A DNA stretch of 64,000 nucleotides from Mermis nigrescens (Eukaryota > Nematoda > Enoplea > Mermithida > Mermithidae): positions 806,001 to 870,000 of the forward strand of contig JAVLUZ010000599.1 of assembly GCA_036768485.1 (NCBI GenBank), read 5' to 3'. The translations under genes were made by a program, and so were the position numbers. The first letter of the stretch is position 1, and the number at the start of each line of letters is the position of its first letter. Positions 45,352 to 56,153 of the stretch are shown here, piece after piece. Under the pieces are notes generated by a model, which saw only the letters and a list, made by a program, of their open reading frames with translations, did no database searches and was not told where the DNA came from.

Positions 45352-46813
45352 TTACCTACGGCCCTGAAAAAAAGCATCAAAATCAAGGGTTTTCAATCTC
45401 ATCATAAACGGTTTCGAGTTAGGAGCTTGTATAACATGCTCTGGCAAAGAATTCCATACAGAAACAATTCGATCACAAAATTCATATTTTCTAATGTTCA
45501 GATTTGATTTGTTTACAATTAGTTTCCGAGAGTTTGTGGTACGATTTGACCCCGTATTGAGAACAAAAAAGTCTTCAGAAGGCAGTGCTTGAAATTTTAT
45601 GATAGAATAGGCCATGTTTAAATCAAAATCGAGCCGTCGAAGTTCTAGGCGTTCGAGACACAATTCCTTCAATCTAAAATCATAAGATAGATTTTTATCA
45701 TTGAATAATCGCTTTGTGTACCTTCGTTGTACATTTTCTACTAAATTTATGTCCTTAATGAGGTAGGGCTTCCAAACTACTGTGCTATACTCAAGAATGG
45801 GCCTAAAATAAGTTGTAAAAGCCTTTATCAACATTGTGTTTTGGTTTGAAACAAAAGTCGAAAAATCAGGTTCGAGACTCATCGATTTTTTTACTATATA
45901 TTCACAATGAACTCTAGATTTCAAATTTTTGGATATCAAAACACCAAGATCTTTCACGTTAGTCGCATCTTTTGGTATTTGAAAATCATCGATTTTGTAA
46001 CAATATTCAGGGTTAGACCTTCCCATCTGCAAAACAAAACATTTATCTAATGATGTCTCCAGCTGCCACATGTCAGCCCAAATTTTGATGTGCATCAAAT
46101 CATTTTGCAAATCGATGAAGTTTGAGGCAAGATTAGAGATCTTAATATCATCAGCAAAAAGTGAGATAGAACTGGTGGTCTGACGATCACACAAGTCGTT
46201 TATGTACAGCAAAAACATTGTAGGACCTAATACACTACCTTGAGGTACCCCACTCAAAACGGGAAGTGGATCAGACAAGGAATTTCCCATTTTAACTTTT
46301 TGGAATTTCCCATTCAAGAAAGCTTTCAACCAGTTCAAGCAAAAACCATTAATGTTATATGCACCCAATTTAACTAGAAGTTTCTTGTGTGACACTGTGT
46401 CAAAAGCTTTGCAAAAATCGATATAGATAGCATCAATTGGCGATTTTTCGTCAAGGTTTTTCGACCATTCATTTTTACACTTTAATAGCCGCAAGGCGCA
46501 CAACTTATTTTTTTCTAAATCCAAACTGGCAATCACTGAGTAAACTATGCTAATTGAGATGAGTCGTAATGTTTTCATTTACTATCGATTCCATGATTTT
46601 GCAAGGGATGCAACAAAGGGATATGGACCTGTAGTTTTCTGGCGATGACATGTCACCTTTTTTGTGTATAGGCACTACAATGGCTTCACTCCAAAGGGTT
46701 GGTATGCTTCCTGTCCTATAGAAAATTTCAAAGATTGTAGCAAGCGGTTGTGCCAAAAACAATTTGAGTCTCTTGACAAAAAAGGCACATAGGCCATTGG
46801 GACCAACTGACAA
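45352..46813 (-). pseudogene. CR1-like reverse transcriptase, frameshifted
   Basis: Two overlapping frames (46813-46550, 46578-45352) together give the RT domain. WSEAIVVPIHKKGD and ENYRSISL lie in the first. AIYIDFCKAFDTVSH (motif A), LSGVPQGSVLGP (motif B), LFADDIKIS (motif C), VENVQRRYTKRLF and the LERLELRRLDFDL tail lie in the second. Decayed RT sequence continues upstream to about 47030. The catalytic aspartates are retained; the frameshift near 46560 kills this copy. Confidence 0.9.
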
Positions 46814-47389
46814 TGATGGTTTGAGGCGGTTTAAAACAACTGAAAAAAAGGTAAAATGTTATCATCATTCACAAAAGTTGATACAAAAAATTTATTAAAA
46901 ATATCTGCCCTGTCAAAATCCTCATCAGTAAATGTAACATCCTGGTTTCGTAGTAGTGGGATTTTCTTTTGACTTTTCAAACGTCGGTTGAGAAAAGAAT
47001 AAAAGTTTTTAGATTCTTTGATTTCATTCTTTGATACTTTGATTCTTTGAACTTTCTTATGATGAAAGGCTAAAAACCTTAAATTTAGAGAGGCTTGAAC
47101 TCCGTAGAATTTATTTTGATTTAATTGTTACGTATAATATTATTCACAATAATCTCTTACCTTCTGAAGATTTTTATAAGTTTTATGGTCATTCGTGTAC
47201 TAGGCATGCATTTTCAAATCAGATCTATTAAGAAAAATTTCAACTTGATTGTAAAAAGTATTGTTTTGCTACTAGATCAGCTAGAATTTGGAATGATCAT
47301 CCACAATATATTCGAAGTTCTCCAAATGTTGAGATATTTAAGAGAAATTTGAAAAAGGTTGATGGCCAAAGTTAAGAATATGGTACTTT

Positions 47390-47750
47390 TAGAAAAGAAG
47401 CAAAACAAATATGGAATGCCAAAATTTTTGTGCCAAATTGGTAGAATATGATAAATTGAAGCGCGGAAAAAAACCTTGGTGAAAATCTGAGCCATACTTG
47501 CAAAGTTGCAGGCAACTGTCGATTTGAGTGTTGGGTGGCACGACTAAACGGCTCGATCCAAGGACTTACACATTTGTCAGAAATAAATAATATGGGCTGA
47601 AATTGCGGAAGGAAGCATAGCAATGGAGGAGAAAAAAGGCGCGGAAAGCTGTTTGAAATTTAAAAAAAACTTGAAAAATTTTCATTTTTTTGCATGTTTT
47701 TTCGGTTTTACTTGATAAGATATAGGAAAATCTAAGTTTTTGCTTCTAAT
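47390..47750. other. intergenic within nested locus
   Basis: AT-rich sequence between the CR1-like fragments and the right minisatellite arm. No gene. Confidence 0.45.
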
Positions 47751-47752
47751 AT

Positions 47753-47975
47753 ACTTAGGCTTAGGCTTAGTATATCTGAAAAGGTGTTTAAAGGTGTGTT
47801 AAGTTGCTTAGGTCGAGGTCGCTCCCGCTCAGGTCAATGTATAGATGCTTAGGTCGATTTATAGATGCTTAGGTCGATGTATAGATGCTTAGGTCGATGT
47901 ATAGATGCTTAGGTCGATGTATAGATGCCTAGGTAGATGTATAGATGCTTAGGTCGATGTATAGATGCTTATATT
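47753..47975 (+). repeat. 20-bp minisatellite CTTAGGTCGATGTATAGATG
   Basis: About eight near-identical units, preceded by ACTTAGGCTTAGGCTTAGTA. Inverse of 44137-44265, so the two arms may be the ends of one element framing the CR1 fragments. Confidence 0.9.
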
Positions 47976-47999
47976 GATGTAAATTGGGTATCTACATGT

Positions 48000-48385
48000 G
48001 ATTCTGCATTCAGCTGTTTGAATCTTCAAATACTTAGGTCGAGTAGATGCTTGCGTAGGTCGAGAGGAGGCTAATTAACGAAACCCATTGCTTTTGTAAT
48101 ACTGATCATAGACGGATGAATATTTTTTTCCGCGCTTTCTTTTAACATGTTCTAAGTACTGAGCAAAAAAATCCGCTCTTCTGAAGTTTATTTCATAATA
48201 TCCTGAAAGTACCATATCCTTAACTTACTCCAAGGTTGATTTCGGGAATTTTTGATGGGGCACACGTGTGCGCAATCTATTTGCCTGTGTGTCCAGGACA
48301 TTTCGCATTAAACTATGATATTTTATTCTCCTTGCGACTCTGTTTTACCCTTGTGTTTTTTCCGAATAAAGTATTAGTAGTAAAA
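48000..48385. other. intergenic, no gene seen
   Basis: Short relic of the minisatellite near 48035-48060 (CTTAGGTCGAG), otherwise AT-rich. Confidence 0.4.
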
Positions 48386-48471
48386 TATGTAATACCAGCA
48401 GAATCCCCCTGGGGAAAATATCGACATGTTCAAGAAGTGAGCAATATGGATGCTGTTCTGCAACGTAAAAT

Positions 48472-51400
48472 GTTTGTTGTATTTGCCAGGCATGGTACCA
48501 TCGATCAAATGTTTAATGCGGTTGCTGCCTTTACTGGTTTCCTCCATAATTCGATTGATATTTGCTTGTAAAGGCCGTGATGGGCAGTTGAAGAGGTGTA
48601 GTGTATCTTCTGTCGCCACCAGGCAGTGAGGGCAAAGATCAGACATTTGGCCAGTGTTATTGAGTCGGCTGCGAGTCGATGCCAATATGTAGCTGTATCC
48701 ACTCCTTAGTTGTGCAAGTTTGGCTCTGGAGCAACGTGGAAGATTTGTTTCTCGTGCGGCAATGTTTGGTGTGAGACGGAATATGAGAGGGTTTGGTTTG
48801 ATAAAGCGGTGTTGGCTGGCGATCACTGCCTTCTTGTGGAGATTGTTTTGACATTGGTGAAGTGTCGTAAGCGGAGGTAGATTTCTTAAGTGGCGTTGAA
48901 CTCTAGTTTCTGAGTACATTTTAAGTGTTGGTTTGAGCCGTAAATTTCTTTGACGTCGGCAAGGAGGCCCAGGACAGCCGAATAACTGCCTGCATGGATG
49001 GTTGTTATGCAGGCATGCGACAAAATATTGGTTAGCCAACAGTTGGTTGTGAATCAATACAGATAGCATTCTGGTTTCGCTATGCAGGTGGTCGATTGAC
49101 GTGAGTTGAAGGCAACCGGTGGCCAAACAGAGCGCTGTATTTTGACAGCTTTGCAGTTTTTCAAAATTAGATGTTTTAATTGACGGCGCCCAAACTGGTG
49201 CAGAATGATTCAAAATTGAACGGCCAATGGCCTTGTATGTTAGTAGAATTTTTTCTTTTGTGCACCCCATGTTCATCCAGTCAATGCTTTCAAGATGTTG
49301 CTGCGTTTTTGAACTTTTTGTTTGATCGTCTTGGTATGGCGGTTGAACGACAGGCTAGGGTCAAATGTAACAACCAAAATTTTTGGATATTTTTCGGTTG
49401 GCAGATGTACGTTGTTGATGGAGATGTTGAGTTGCAGCGAATGATGTTTAGTTTCGGGAGTAAATAGTGTACTTGTTGATTTTTCGGTAGAGATTGTGAG
49501 ATAACGGTTTTTGAGGAGCAGTGATCAGACCGAGGCCTCGTCCTCGGCAATCCTCGGCGTTTTTTGGAACCTCGGCCTCGGTGCCGAGGGCGAAGCTGAA
49601 AAGTGGCGATGCGCCAAGGGTTAAAATCAAATTTGAATAAGCTTAATATATCCGTTGAATATTAACTATTTAGAATGCATCTGCAGTACACAGGCTATTT
49701 TTTACCTATAAACTTTTCTTATGGTTTTAGTCAGCGTACCCAATTACATAAAGTTACATACAGCAAAGTGCCAATTTATTATTCATGTGATGACTAAGTT
49801 TTAATTCCCATGCTCGCTACATGGATCGGAAACACACATTATCAAAGGGAGGGGGTTGGAGAGGGTTATTACCCACCTCTCAGGGTACAAGACTCAAGTC
49901 ACTGTCAGACGATTTTTGGTGAAAACCTTTTGAATAATTTTTGAAGTTAATTTAGACTATGGCAAAAGTGCAGCTAAATATTAGAATTTCACGAAGTGAT
50001 ACAGTATTTTTGAATGTAAGCAAGAATGAATAGACTAACTATCACTATAAAACATGCATGCAACAGCTCAAAATTTTTGGGAGGGGCTCCTTGGCATACA
50101 TGTAACGGGTTGAAATTTCGGGTAGGGGTCTGGCTATTCTTAGAAGGAGGGGGGATTAACGACTCTAATTATATGTCAAAAATGGTAAAAGCACCTAAAA
50201 ATAGCCAACAAAGCGCAAATTTTCGCCAAAAATGGGGAGGGTGGGTCAAAATTTTCTGACGTTGGAGGGAAGGGTGTTGGGGAGGACGTCCAACCCTGGG
50301 TGGATGGGGAATTCCCCAAAGCCCCTCTGTTACATGTATGGTTTTTGGCCATTTTTATGGGAGAGGGGGTAAATGATCACGAATTTTCGGCCGAAAATCG
50401 CAAAAACGCACCTAAAAATGGCCAATAAATGCAGGTTTTGCCAAAAATCAATTTCGGCTCGTGCATTTCTTTGGAGCCATTTTTATACAATGTTAAAATA
50501 CTTTCTTGGACAAAGTGATATTAATTATATCGTTTACAGTATATTTTAACAAATTTCAAGAAATTTTCGGCGCTTCGCGCAAAATATCGCTAATATACAT
50601 TGAAGCAGGGGAAATAAACACTCCAAAATCAATTTTTGTGTAATCTAGGCATCTTTATGCAGATTTAAATATCTTTTGTATCTATATATACTGTTTTTAA
50701 AAATTAGATGCAAAATAGGTACTATTTAATAACTTTGCACTTTTTTGCCGTTCAAAGATAAAATTGACTAATTTATCCTAATGTTGCATTGGATTTCTAA
50801 GCACAGTAGTGCTTATTACAAGATTTAATTGGCATATTACAATATCTGTAATATTTTTGATTTTGTAGTACAAGTTGTTTCAGCTTTCTCAGTCGAGTTA
50901 TATGTATAAATTTCATCAAAAGCTGATAAAAATTTCGGCCCTTCGCGCCGAACTAATATTATCAACTAAATTAAAGCCGAATTATCACATTTAGGGTCAC
51001 GGTTTTTTGTATTCGGCAAAGATTTTTCATAATGTACCGAATCCTCTCAGGACCGTCTTTGTACATGCACAAAGAATTTTGGAGAGACAAAAACTGTAAA
51101 AGGGTAAAATTTCCGAAAATTTTCGGCGCATCAGTAATTGTCTGTCCTACATGTATATCTTTAAAATAGTAGAATTTGCATTTAGAATGGAAAAATGTCA
51201 AATATTCAGAAACCCAGGAATTAGCTAAGATACACTACCAAAGGTTGAAAAATCCTGTTTCACCACACTAAATCGCTACTGTACCATACTATAATAGTAC
51301 ACAAAAATTTGCATGTACAAAATGTTCAAAGACTTTTGGATACCATCTTTGTACACGTAAAAAGGTATCTTGCACAAAAAAACACCGTTTAGGACTGCAT

Positions 51401-53131
51401 GCCAGTTGCAGGTCACACACTGGCAGTATGTAAAAATGTGTATGTTTAAAAATATATTTATGTAAAATATCTACAAAAATTTGTTCGCTCATACAAAGAC
51501 ACTACTTAATTTACTGGTCCCCCATTTTGGGATTTCACCCTTCCCTCAACTCTATACCTTGGGAAACTATGATCGGAAACTACAGTGCAGTTTCCGTCAT
51601 ATTACCTGCCACACCAGAATTGGATGACCGAAAAAGCGTGTTTAAACATGCATGACTGCAAAAGCGAGCACAACAATGGCTACAGTTCTGTCTTTACTTA
51701 GCTTATTTCGTTTGTTCGTTTATTTCTTTGACACTGTTTTCTTATTTATACTAAAAAAAGTTTTTAAGTGCTTGTTCAGCCATATTTTTTATCAACTTTT
51801 TCAAGTCTTCATCAACGGCAACTTGTCAAATTAAGTATGCTTTCATGCTGCTGACTTTATTCAATAAATCCTTCACACATTTAACCTACTATTATTGAAA
51901 ATAAAAATGAATTGTTTGACATTCGATAAAGTGTTTAATATTATGATTATTCTCTAGCTCATGTGCATACAAAATATTCTAATAGTACTATTTATTGGTA
52001 TAAGTAGATAAGCTTGACCCTCGGCATTACCCTCGGCCTCGGCCGAGGCAAGGATTTTAAGTCGCCTCGGCCTCAGCTGAGGCCGAGGGTCCAAAAAGTA
52101 CCCTCGGTCCGATCACTGGTGGCAATTAGAGGTAGATAGTTGCTCAACCGGTTTTCCATAGTTTTGATTGTTAGGTTGCTAGTGAACATGGTTATATCAT
52201 CCGCATACAAAATCACTTGAATTTCCAGTGGTGGTGTCGGCAAGTCACGAACATATGCGTTGAATAAGAAATCACAGAGCCTTGAGGCACGCCCATTCTA
52301 GTGATTGTACTTCTCGATTTCACATTGCGGAATGCGCATATTGCTTCTCTCTCATGAATAAGCTGCCAACCAGCAGCAGGTCCAGCTAGGCAAGGTCGAG
52401 TTGGTCAGAATCTTCAACAGCGTAGTGTGATCCACAGAATTGTAGGCTTTGCTCAGATTCAGTGCTACTGCTATTGTTCTTTTCGCCGGTTTTGGTTGGT
52501 TGAAACCTCGGCATACTGCCGTTGTAAGGTGCAGGAGGGCAGACGTAGTTGAATGGCCCAGTCTGAAACCATGCTGGTGTACGGCAGGTGGTAAATGATT
52601 GATAATGTGTGGCAAGAGTAGGCGTTCCATTATTTTTGCAGTAGGACACAAAAGTGAGATAGGTCGGTCCGATGATGCAGCAATAGGATCTTTGCCAGGT
52701 TTCGGCAAGGCGATTATGATCGAACGTTTCCAAATCAAAGGCAAAATGGCGGTTGAGGCAGATAAGTTGAACAAATTGGTCAGGAACTGCAGACCGAAGG
52801 GGCCAAGATGTTTTAAGTACAGCATTGCAATTTTGTCTCGACCAAACGCCTTTGAATTATTGGCTTCCTTAATCGCTTTTTTGACATTGTTGATATCAAA
52901 CTGCACTTGGCTAAGTTGTTTTTTTGTGAATCTGGCCTATAACACGTTGGGTGTCGGGCAATGTGGTGTGTTGGCGAATGGCTGTGATGTGAACTGTTTC
53001 AGCAGTTTGTTGGCAATATGATTGCTGTCAGTTTCTTCACCGGTAGAGAAATGAATGGGCGCATTGTCAATGCTGCGATTTTTGCCATTGAGCGCTGTTA
53101 TGGTGGACCAAAGTCTTTTAGTGTTTGAAGT
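48472..53131 (-). mobile_element. Jockey-like LINE, 5'-truncated, 13-bp duplication
   Basis: TGCAACGTAAAAT occurs at 48459-48471 and 53132-53144, exactly where the host MITE is broken. The 3' end (minus strand) has an ACAAC-type tail. Net length without the nested hAT is about 2.06 kb. Confidence 0.9.
48472..53131 (-). pseudogene. Jockey-like reverse transcriptase, broken
   Basis: From 53131 downward: TKRLWSTITAL; fingers (WKRSIIIALPKPGKD, RPISLL); HGFRLGHSTTSAL; motif A region ALNLSKAYNSVDH with Asn at the usual catalytic Asp position; a PQGSV word; ILYADD near 52200; then, beyond the hAT, STEKSTSTLFTPE, the thumb (LNHSAPVWAPS) and a zinc-knuckle-like CPHC...HLFNC. Several frameshifts and the hAT insertion make it inactive. 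The longest frame is 49276-48374. Confidence 0.88.
49519..52118 (-). mobile_element. 2.6-kb hAT copy inside the Jockey-like LINE
   Basis: Ends CAGTGATCAGACCGAGG and (reverse complement) CAGTGATCGGACCGAGGG. The interior aligns in inverse order with 41481-44136 (for example 49830-50020 with 43660-43830). Subterminal words are CCTCGG instead of CCCCGG. No 8-bp duplication is seen, so a flank deletion is likely. Confidence 0.85.
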
Positions 53132-53308
53132 TGCAACGTAAAATCGAAAAATGTGGCGCTTTGCTCCGATTCCTTCCATATTTTGGCAGTTTCTAACGTT
53201 TTATTGCAGGAAAAGTGTAAAGAATTAGCGCTTTGCGCGCATTATAAGCATTTTTCCCGTCAGAAACGTGCAAAAATTTCAAAAAAATAAATTTTTTATT
53301 GCTTAAAT

Positions 53309-54601
53309 CAGGGTTGGAAAAAACAAACTTTGAAAATTTCCGAAATTTTGGTTTTTTATGGTTTTTTATTGGTTTTTAATGCATTTTTATGGTTTTTAAT
53401 AGTTATGTAAATTTTGGTTTTGATACTTAATTCGTGAGCACAAGTTTTAAAATGCTTTATTATGATTAAAAACTACTAAATTAAAGAACAGGCATGAGTT
53501 GCCTAACCAGTTATTCAGGAAAAAGCAAAAGTCAGCAATTTCAACTTTATTGAAATTTCCGAACCCGACGTTTTAGTTGAATCGAGGTCGCCTTCAGCGG
53601 CTTCTTCAAAGTGGCTAAGAACTTTTTCATTGGATAAGATCAGGGCCGTACTCAGGGGGACTGGGGGGCCGCCCTCCCTGGAATGAAAAATAATTTTTGA
53701 AACACACAAGGTTCCCTCCCCTTAGAGAAAAAATGAAAAATTCTCACAGTGGTTCTGAAACACCACCAAAACAGGTTTTCAGCGTACTTTTGACTTAGTA
53801 ATCTCGAAATTTTCGTTCTGGATTTATTGTTTATGTTTAGTGTTTGTCTTCTAGCATGCCCAAAACCGCTCAAATTTGAGTTAGAGATATAGAGCATGTC
53901 AGATTTTTTTGTCGCATTTTCTGTATTGTTTTTCCTTGTAAATGACAAAGATTACTTACAAAGACAGAAGTTAGGAAATTATTCGTCGATTGAATGATGA
54001 GAAATTTGCTGCACAGATTGTTTAAACAATAGATTTGTGTAATATGAGTATGGAATAGAGTTAAATATTTTAAAAAACTTTTCTTGAAATCTTTTTTACC
54101 ATTGCATAGAGCTCGTTGAGATATGCTCAAAAATGCCTTTATCTTTGCCCATCTCCTAATGGTTCTTGAGATATATGACCTCAAAATTTTCGCCTTCCCC
54201 TACGAAGATAAAATCCTGGATATGGGCCTGGATAAGATAATAGCGTCCAGTGGTGAAACGCCCTTGCTGCTGCTAGCCATGAAAAATTGACTGCAATAGT
54301 TCAGTAAGCAAGCAAAGTCGGCAGAAGGCAACACGATTCACTTCAGATTACGATTTTGAACGATAATAACAATCATCAACAACGTCCAAACAAAAGAATG
54401 ATAATATTTATAAACAATAATGGACGAACGAAACAGTACTAAGAGAGTGTTTACAAATGATGAAATAAGCATCCTGCAATATTCTTTAACATCGATTTTA
54501 AAACCAAAAAACCAAAAAAACCAAAGACCAGGCCGATTTTTCAAACCATAAAAAACAAAAAAAACCAAAAAAACCAAAAAAACTAAGCCCGGCCAACCCT
54601 G
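53309..54601. mobile_element. CAGGGTTGG element, 1.29 kb
   Basis: Inverted ends CAGGGTTGG...CCAACCCTG, with GGTTTTTTA-type subterminal repeats at both ends. It interrupts the GGCGTAGCC-related MITE. Host alignment suggests a diverged duplication. Contains a further nested element. Confidence 0.78.
53641..54230 (+). mobile_element. 590-bp hAT-like MITE, perfect 8-bp duplication
   Basis: GATAAGAT occurs at 53633-53640 and 54231-54238. Ends CAGGGCCGTACTCAGG and (reverse complement) CAGGCCCATATCCAGG. The end of a relative is at 59842. Confidence 0.92.
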
Positions 54602-54879
54602 GAATAGTACAGGACGATGTGGAAAGCCCAAAAAACGAGGTTATCTAACGGCGGTCGCCCGTTTTTATGGGTTTCTAGATGGGATGAAAATTTTTTTCGG
54701 ATTCCCCCGGCGAAAATCCTGGTTGTAATACAATGTCCTGATTTTTTCATTGTACTGCTGACTGATTGTCGGGATTTTACCCAATTTGTCCCATTCCACC
54801 CAGTCCGACCCTACATATTTAATACATTGTCCTGATTTTGGGCGGAATGCAGAATCCTGGGAAGTCAAATTTTCAAAAA

Positions 54880-55450
54880 AGGACATTTTCTGACCGGCTT
54901 TGGGATGGGGTGTTCATATTTGAAAGAATTAGATGGCGGTCGGCATTTATTGACCGAGTTACAGGCTGTTGAAGTTAACGTGCTAAGGATTAACAAAAAA
55001 GGGGAAAATGGCGTTTTGCGTATTTTTCAGTTTTCAATTTGTGACGACAGCAATTGCTTGCAGATTTAGATTGGTGCCAGACAGGCTAAGCTTAAGGCAT
55101 AAATGGAGCAATTATTGCTCATTGCTCCATTTATCTCAGGCTTAGCCCATGCGCTGGCATCAATGTGAATGCACATAAATGAGCCTAAGACATTGGTAAC
55201 CCCACTCAGTCACAGTCCCCTGACGCTTCAGAGACTAATCCGAAACATTCCCAAAGGCAGAGCTTACTTTCCGCCTATCCCGAAACACATGAACTTCAAC
55301 AGACTGTAACTCGGTCAATAATGCCGACCGGGCGGTCTATATAATTCTTTCAAGTATGAACTCCCTATCCCAAACTCAATTAGAAAATGTCCTTGTTGTA
55401 ATATTCCAAGACTTTCCAATCTCCACTTAGGTCCTGATTTTTTTATTGTC
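54880..55450. repeat. inverted repeat pair around 55.0-55.25 kb
   Basis: 54887-55000 (minus) and 55270-55420 (plus) share TGTAACTCGGTCAATAATG and GAACTTCAACA blocks in inverse order. A third copy is at 44400-44590. Confidence 0.7.
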
Positions 55451-55520
55451 CTGATTGATTGTCCGGATTTTACCCATTTGTCCCGAGTCTAAGTCCGATT
55501 CCGTATTTTACCCATATCCT

Positions 55521-55892
55521 TCAAAAACTCGTTTTGGGTCGCGCAGGATGGACTTTCTGAAAAAACATTGTTGTCTCAGATGAGCGCTCAATTTTCGAAT
55601 GCCCAAAAATGTGAACCTTAATTTGTGAAAAAAAATTTTGGGTATGGTTCATATTGTGAACCAAATCGCTAGGAAAAAAACGTTGTCCCTAACTCCTAAT
55701 CCACCGTTTTTTCCTAGCGATTTGGATCATAATGTGAACCATACCTAAAGTGTTTTTCCACATTTCAAATTTTGGTTAACATTTATTGGGGTCTGAAAAA
55801 CATTCCTAAATTGAGCGCTCATGTTGAAAAACCGATGTTTTTGCAGAAAGTCCATCCTACATAAAGTGGCGAGACCCAAAACGAGTTTTTGA
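55521..55892. repeat. long hairpin, arms about 175 bp
   Basis: TCAAAAACTCGTTTTGGGTC at 55521 is exactly mirrored at 55873-55892. AGGATGGACTTTCTG and GAGCGCTCA pair likewise, as do CCAAATCGCTAGGAAAAAA and its mirror around a centre near 55705. Foldback MITE without coding sequence. Confidence 0.88.
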
Positions 55893-56153
55893 ACATTTTG
55901 TTATTGTAAAATTAGTGTATATACTGCAATGAATATAACGATCAGTAATACGTTCTATCTCCTAAAACTGGATTTTCAGACCATTACTAGTGCACTTTAG
56001 CCGATTTCTGGAGTCTAATCGAAGAAAAAACCTCAATAATATTTCGAAATGGCGCGAAGCGCCAGAAAATTTAGAAATTTTACATCTCTAAAATGCTTTT
56101 TCACAAAAAAATTGCTGCAATCGGCGCGGCGCGGCCTAAACATCAATAGGAAG

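Larger units (their letters stand above)
44676..47050 (-). mobile_element. CR1-like LINE, 5'-truncated, inserted in another CR1-like copy
   Basis: Minus-strand element with a 3' microsatellite-like tail (reading TTTGATT units) at 44676-44700, a 3' UTR carrying a 405-bp MITE, and the reverse transcriptase region upstream to about 47050. Target duplication not resolved. Confidence 0.75.
44605..47374 (+). pseudogene. CR1-like LINE 3' end (plus), interrupted
   Basis: 44605-44688 encodes DINRVERVQRKFTKRLIGYN, and 47055-47374 resumes at ERLKTLNLERLELRR and runs to a stop with one internal TAA. This is the conserved C-terminus of CR1/L2-group reverse transcriptase proteins. The minus-strand CR1-like element lies between the halves. 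Confidence 0.75.
48396..54723 (+). mobile_element. GGCGTAGCC-related MITE, split twice by other elements
   Basis: Own sequence is about 48396-48471, 53145-53308 and 54602-54723, aligning in order with the 405-bp MITE at 44821-45225. TGTAATAC flanks both outer ends (48388-48395 and 54724-54731). The ends are shortened relative to 44821-45225. Confidence 0.85.

Noticed and set aside
47815..47975. Regularly spaced repeats considered as a CRISPR array
   Set aside because: The 20-bp units are directly adjacent with no spacers, so it is a minisatellite; the genome is eukaryotic.
49511..52126. An 8-bp duplication for the hAT inside the Jockey-like LINE
   Set aside because: TTGAGGAG and GTGGCAAT do not match; the end motifs and collinearity support the element, but the duplication cannot be claimed.
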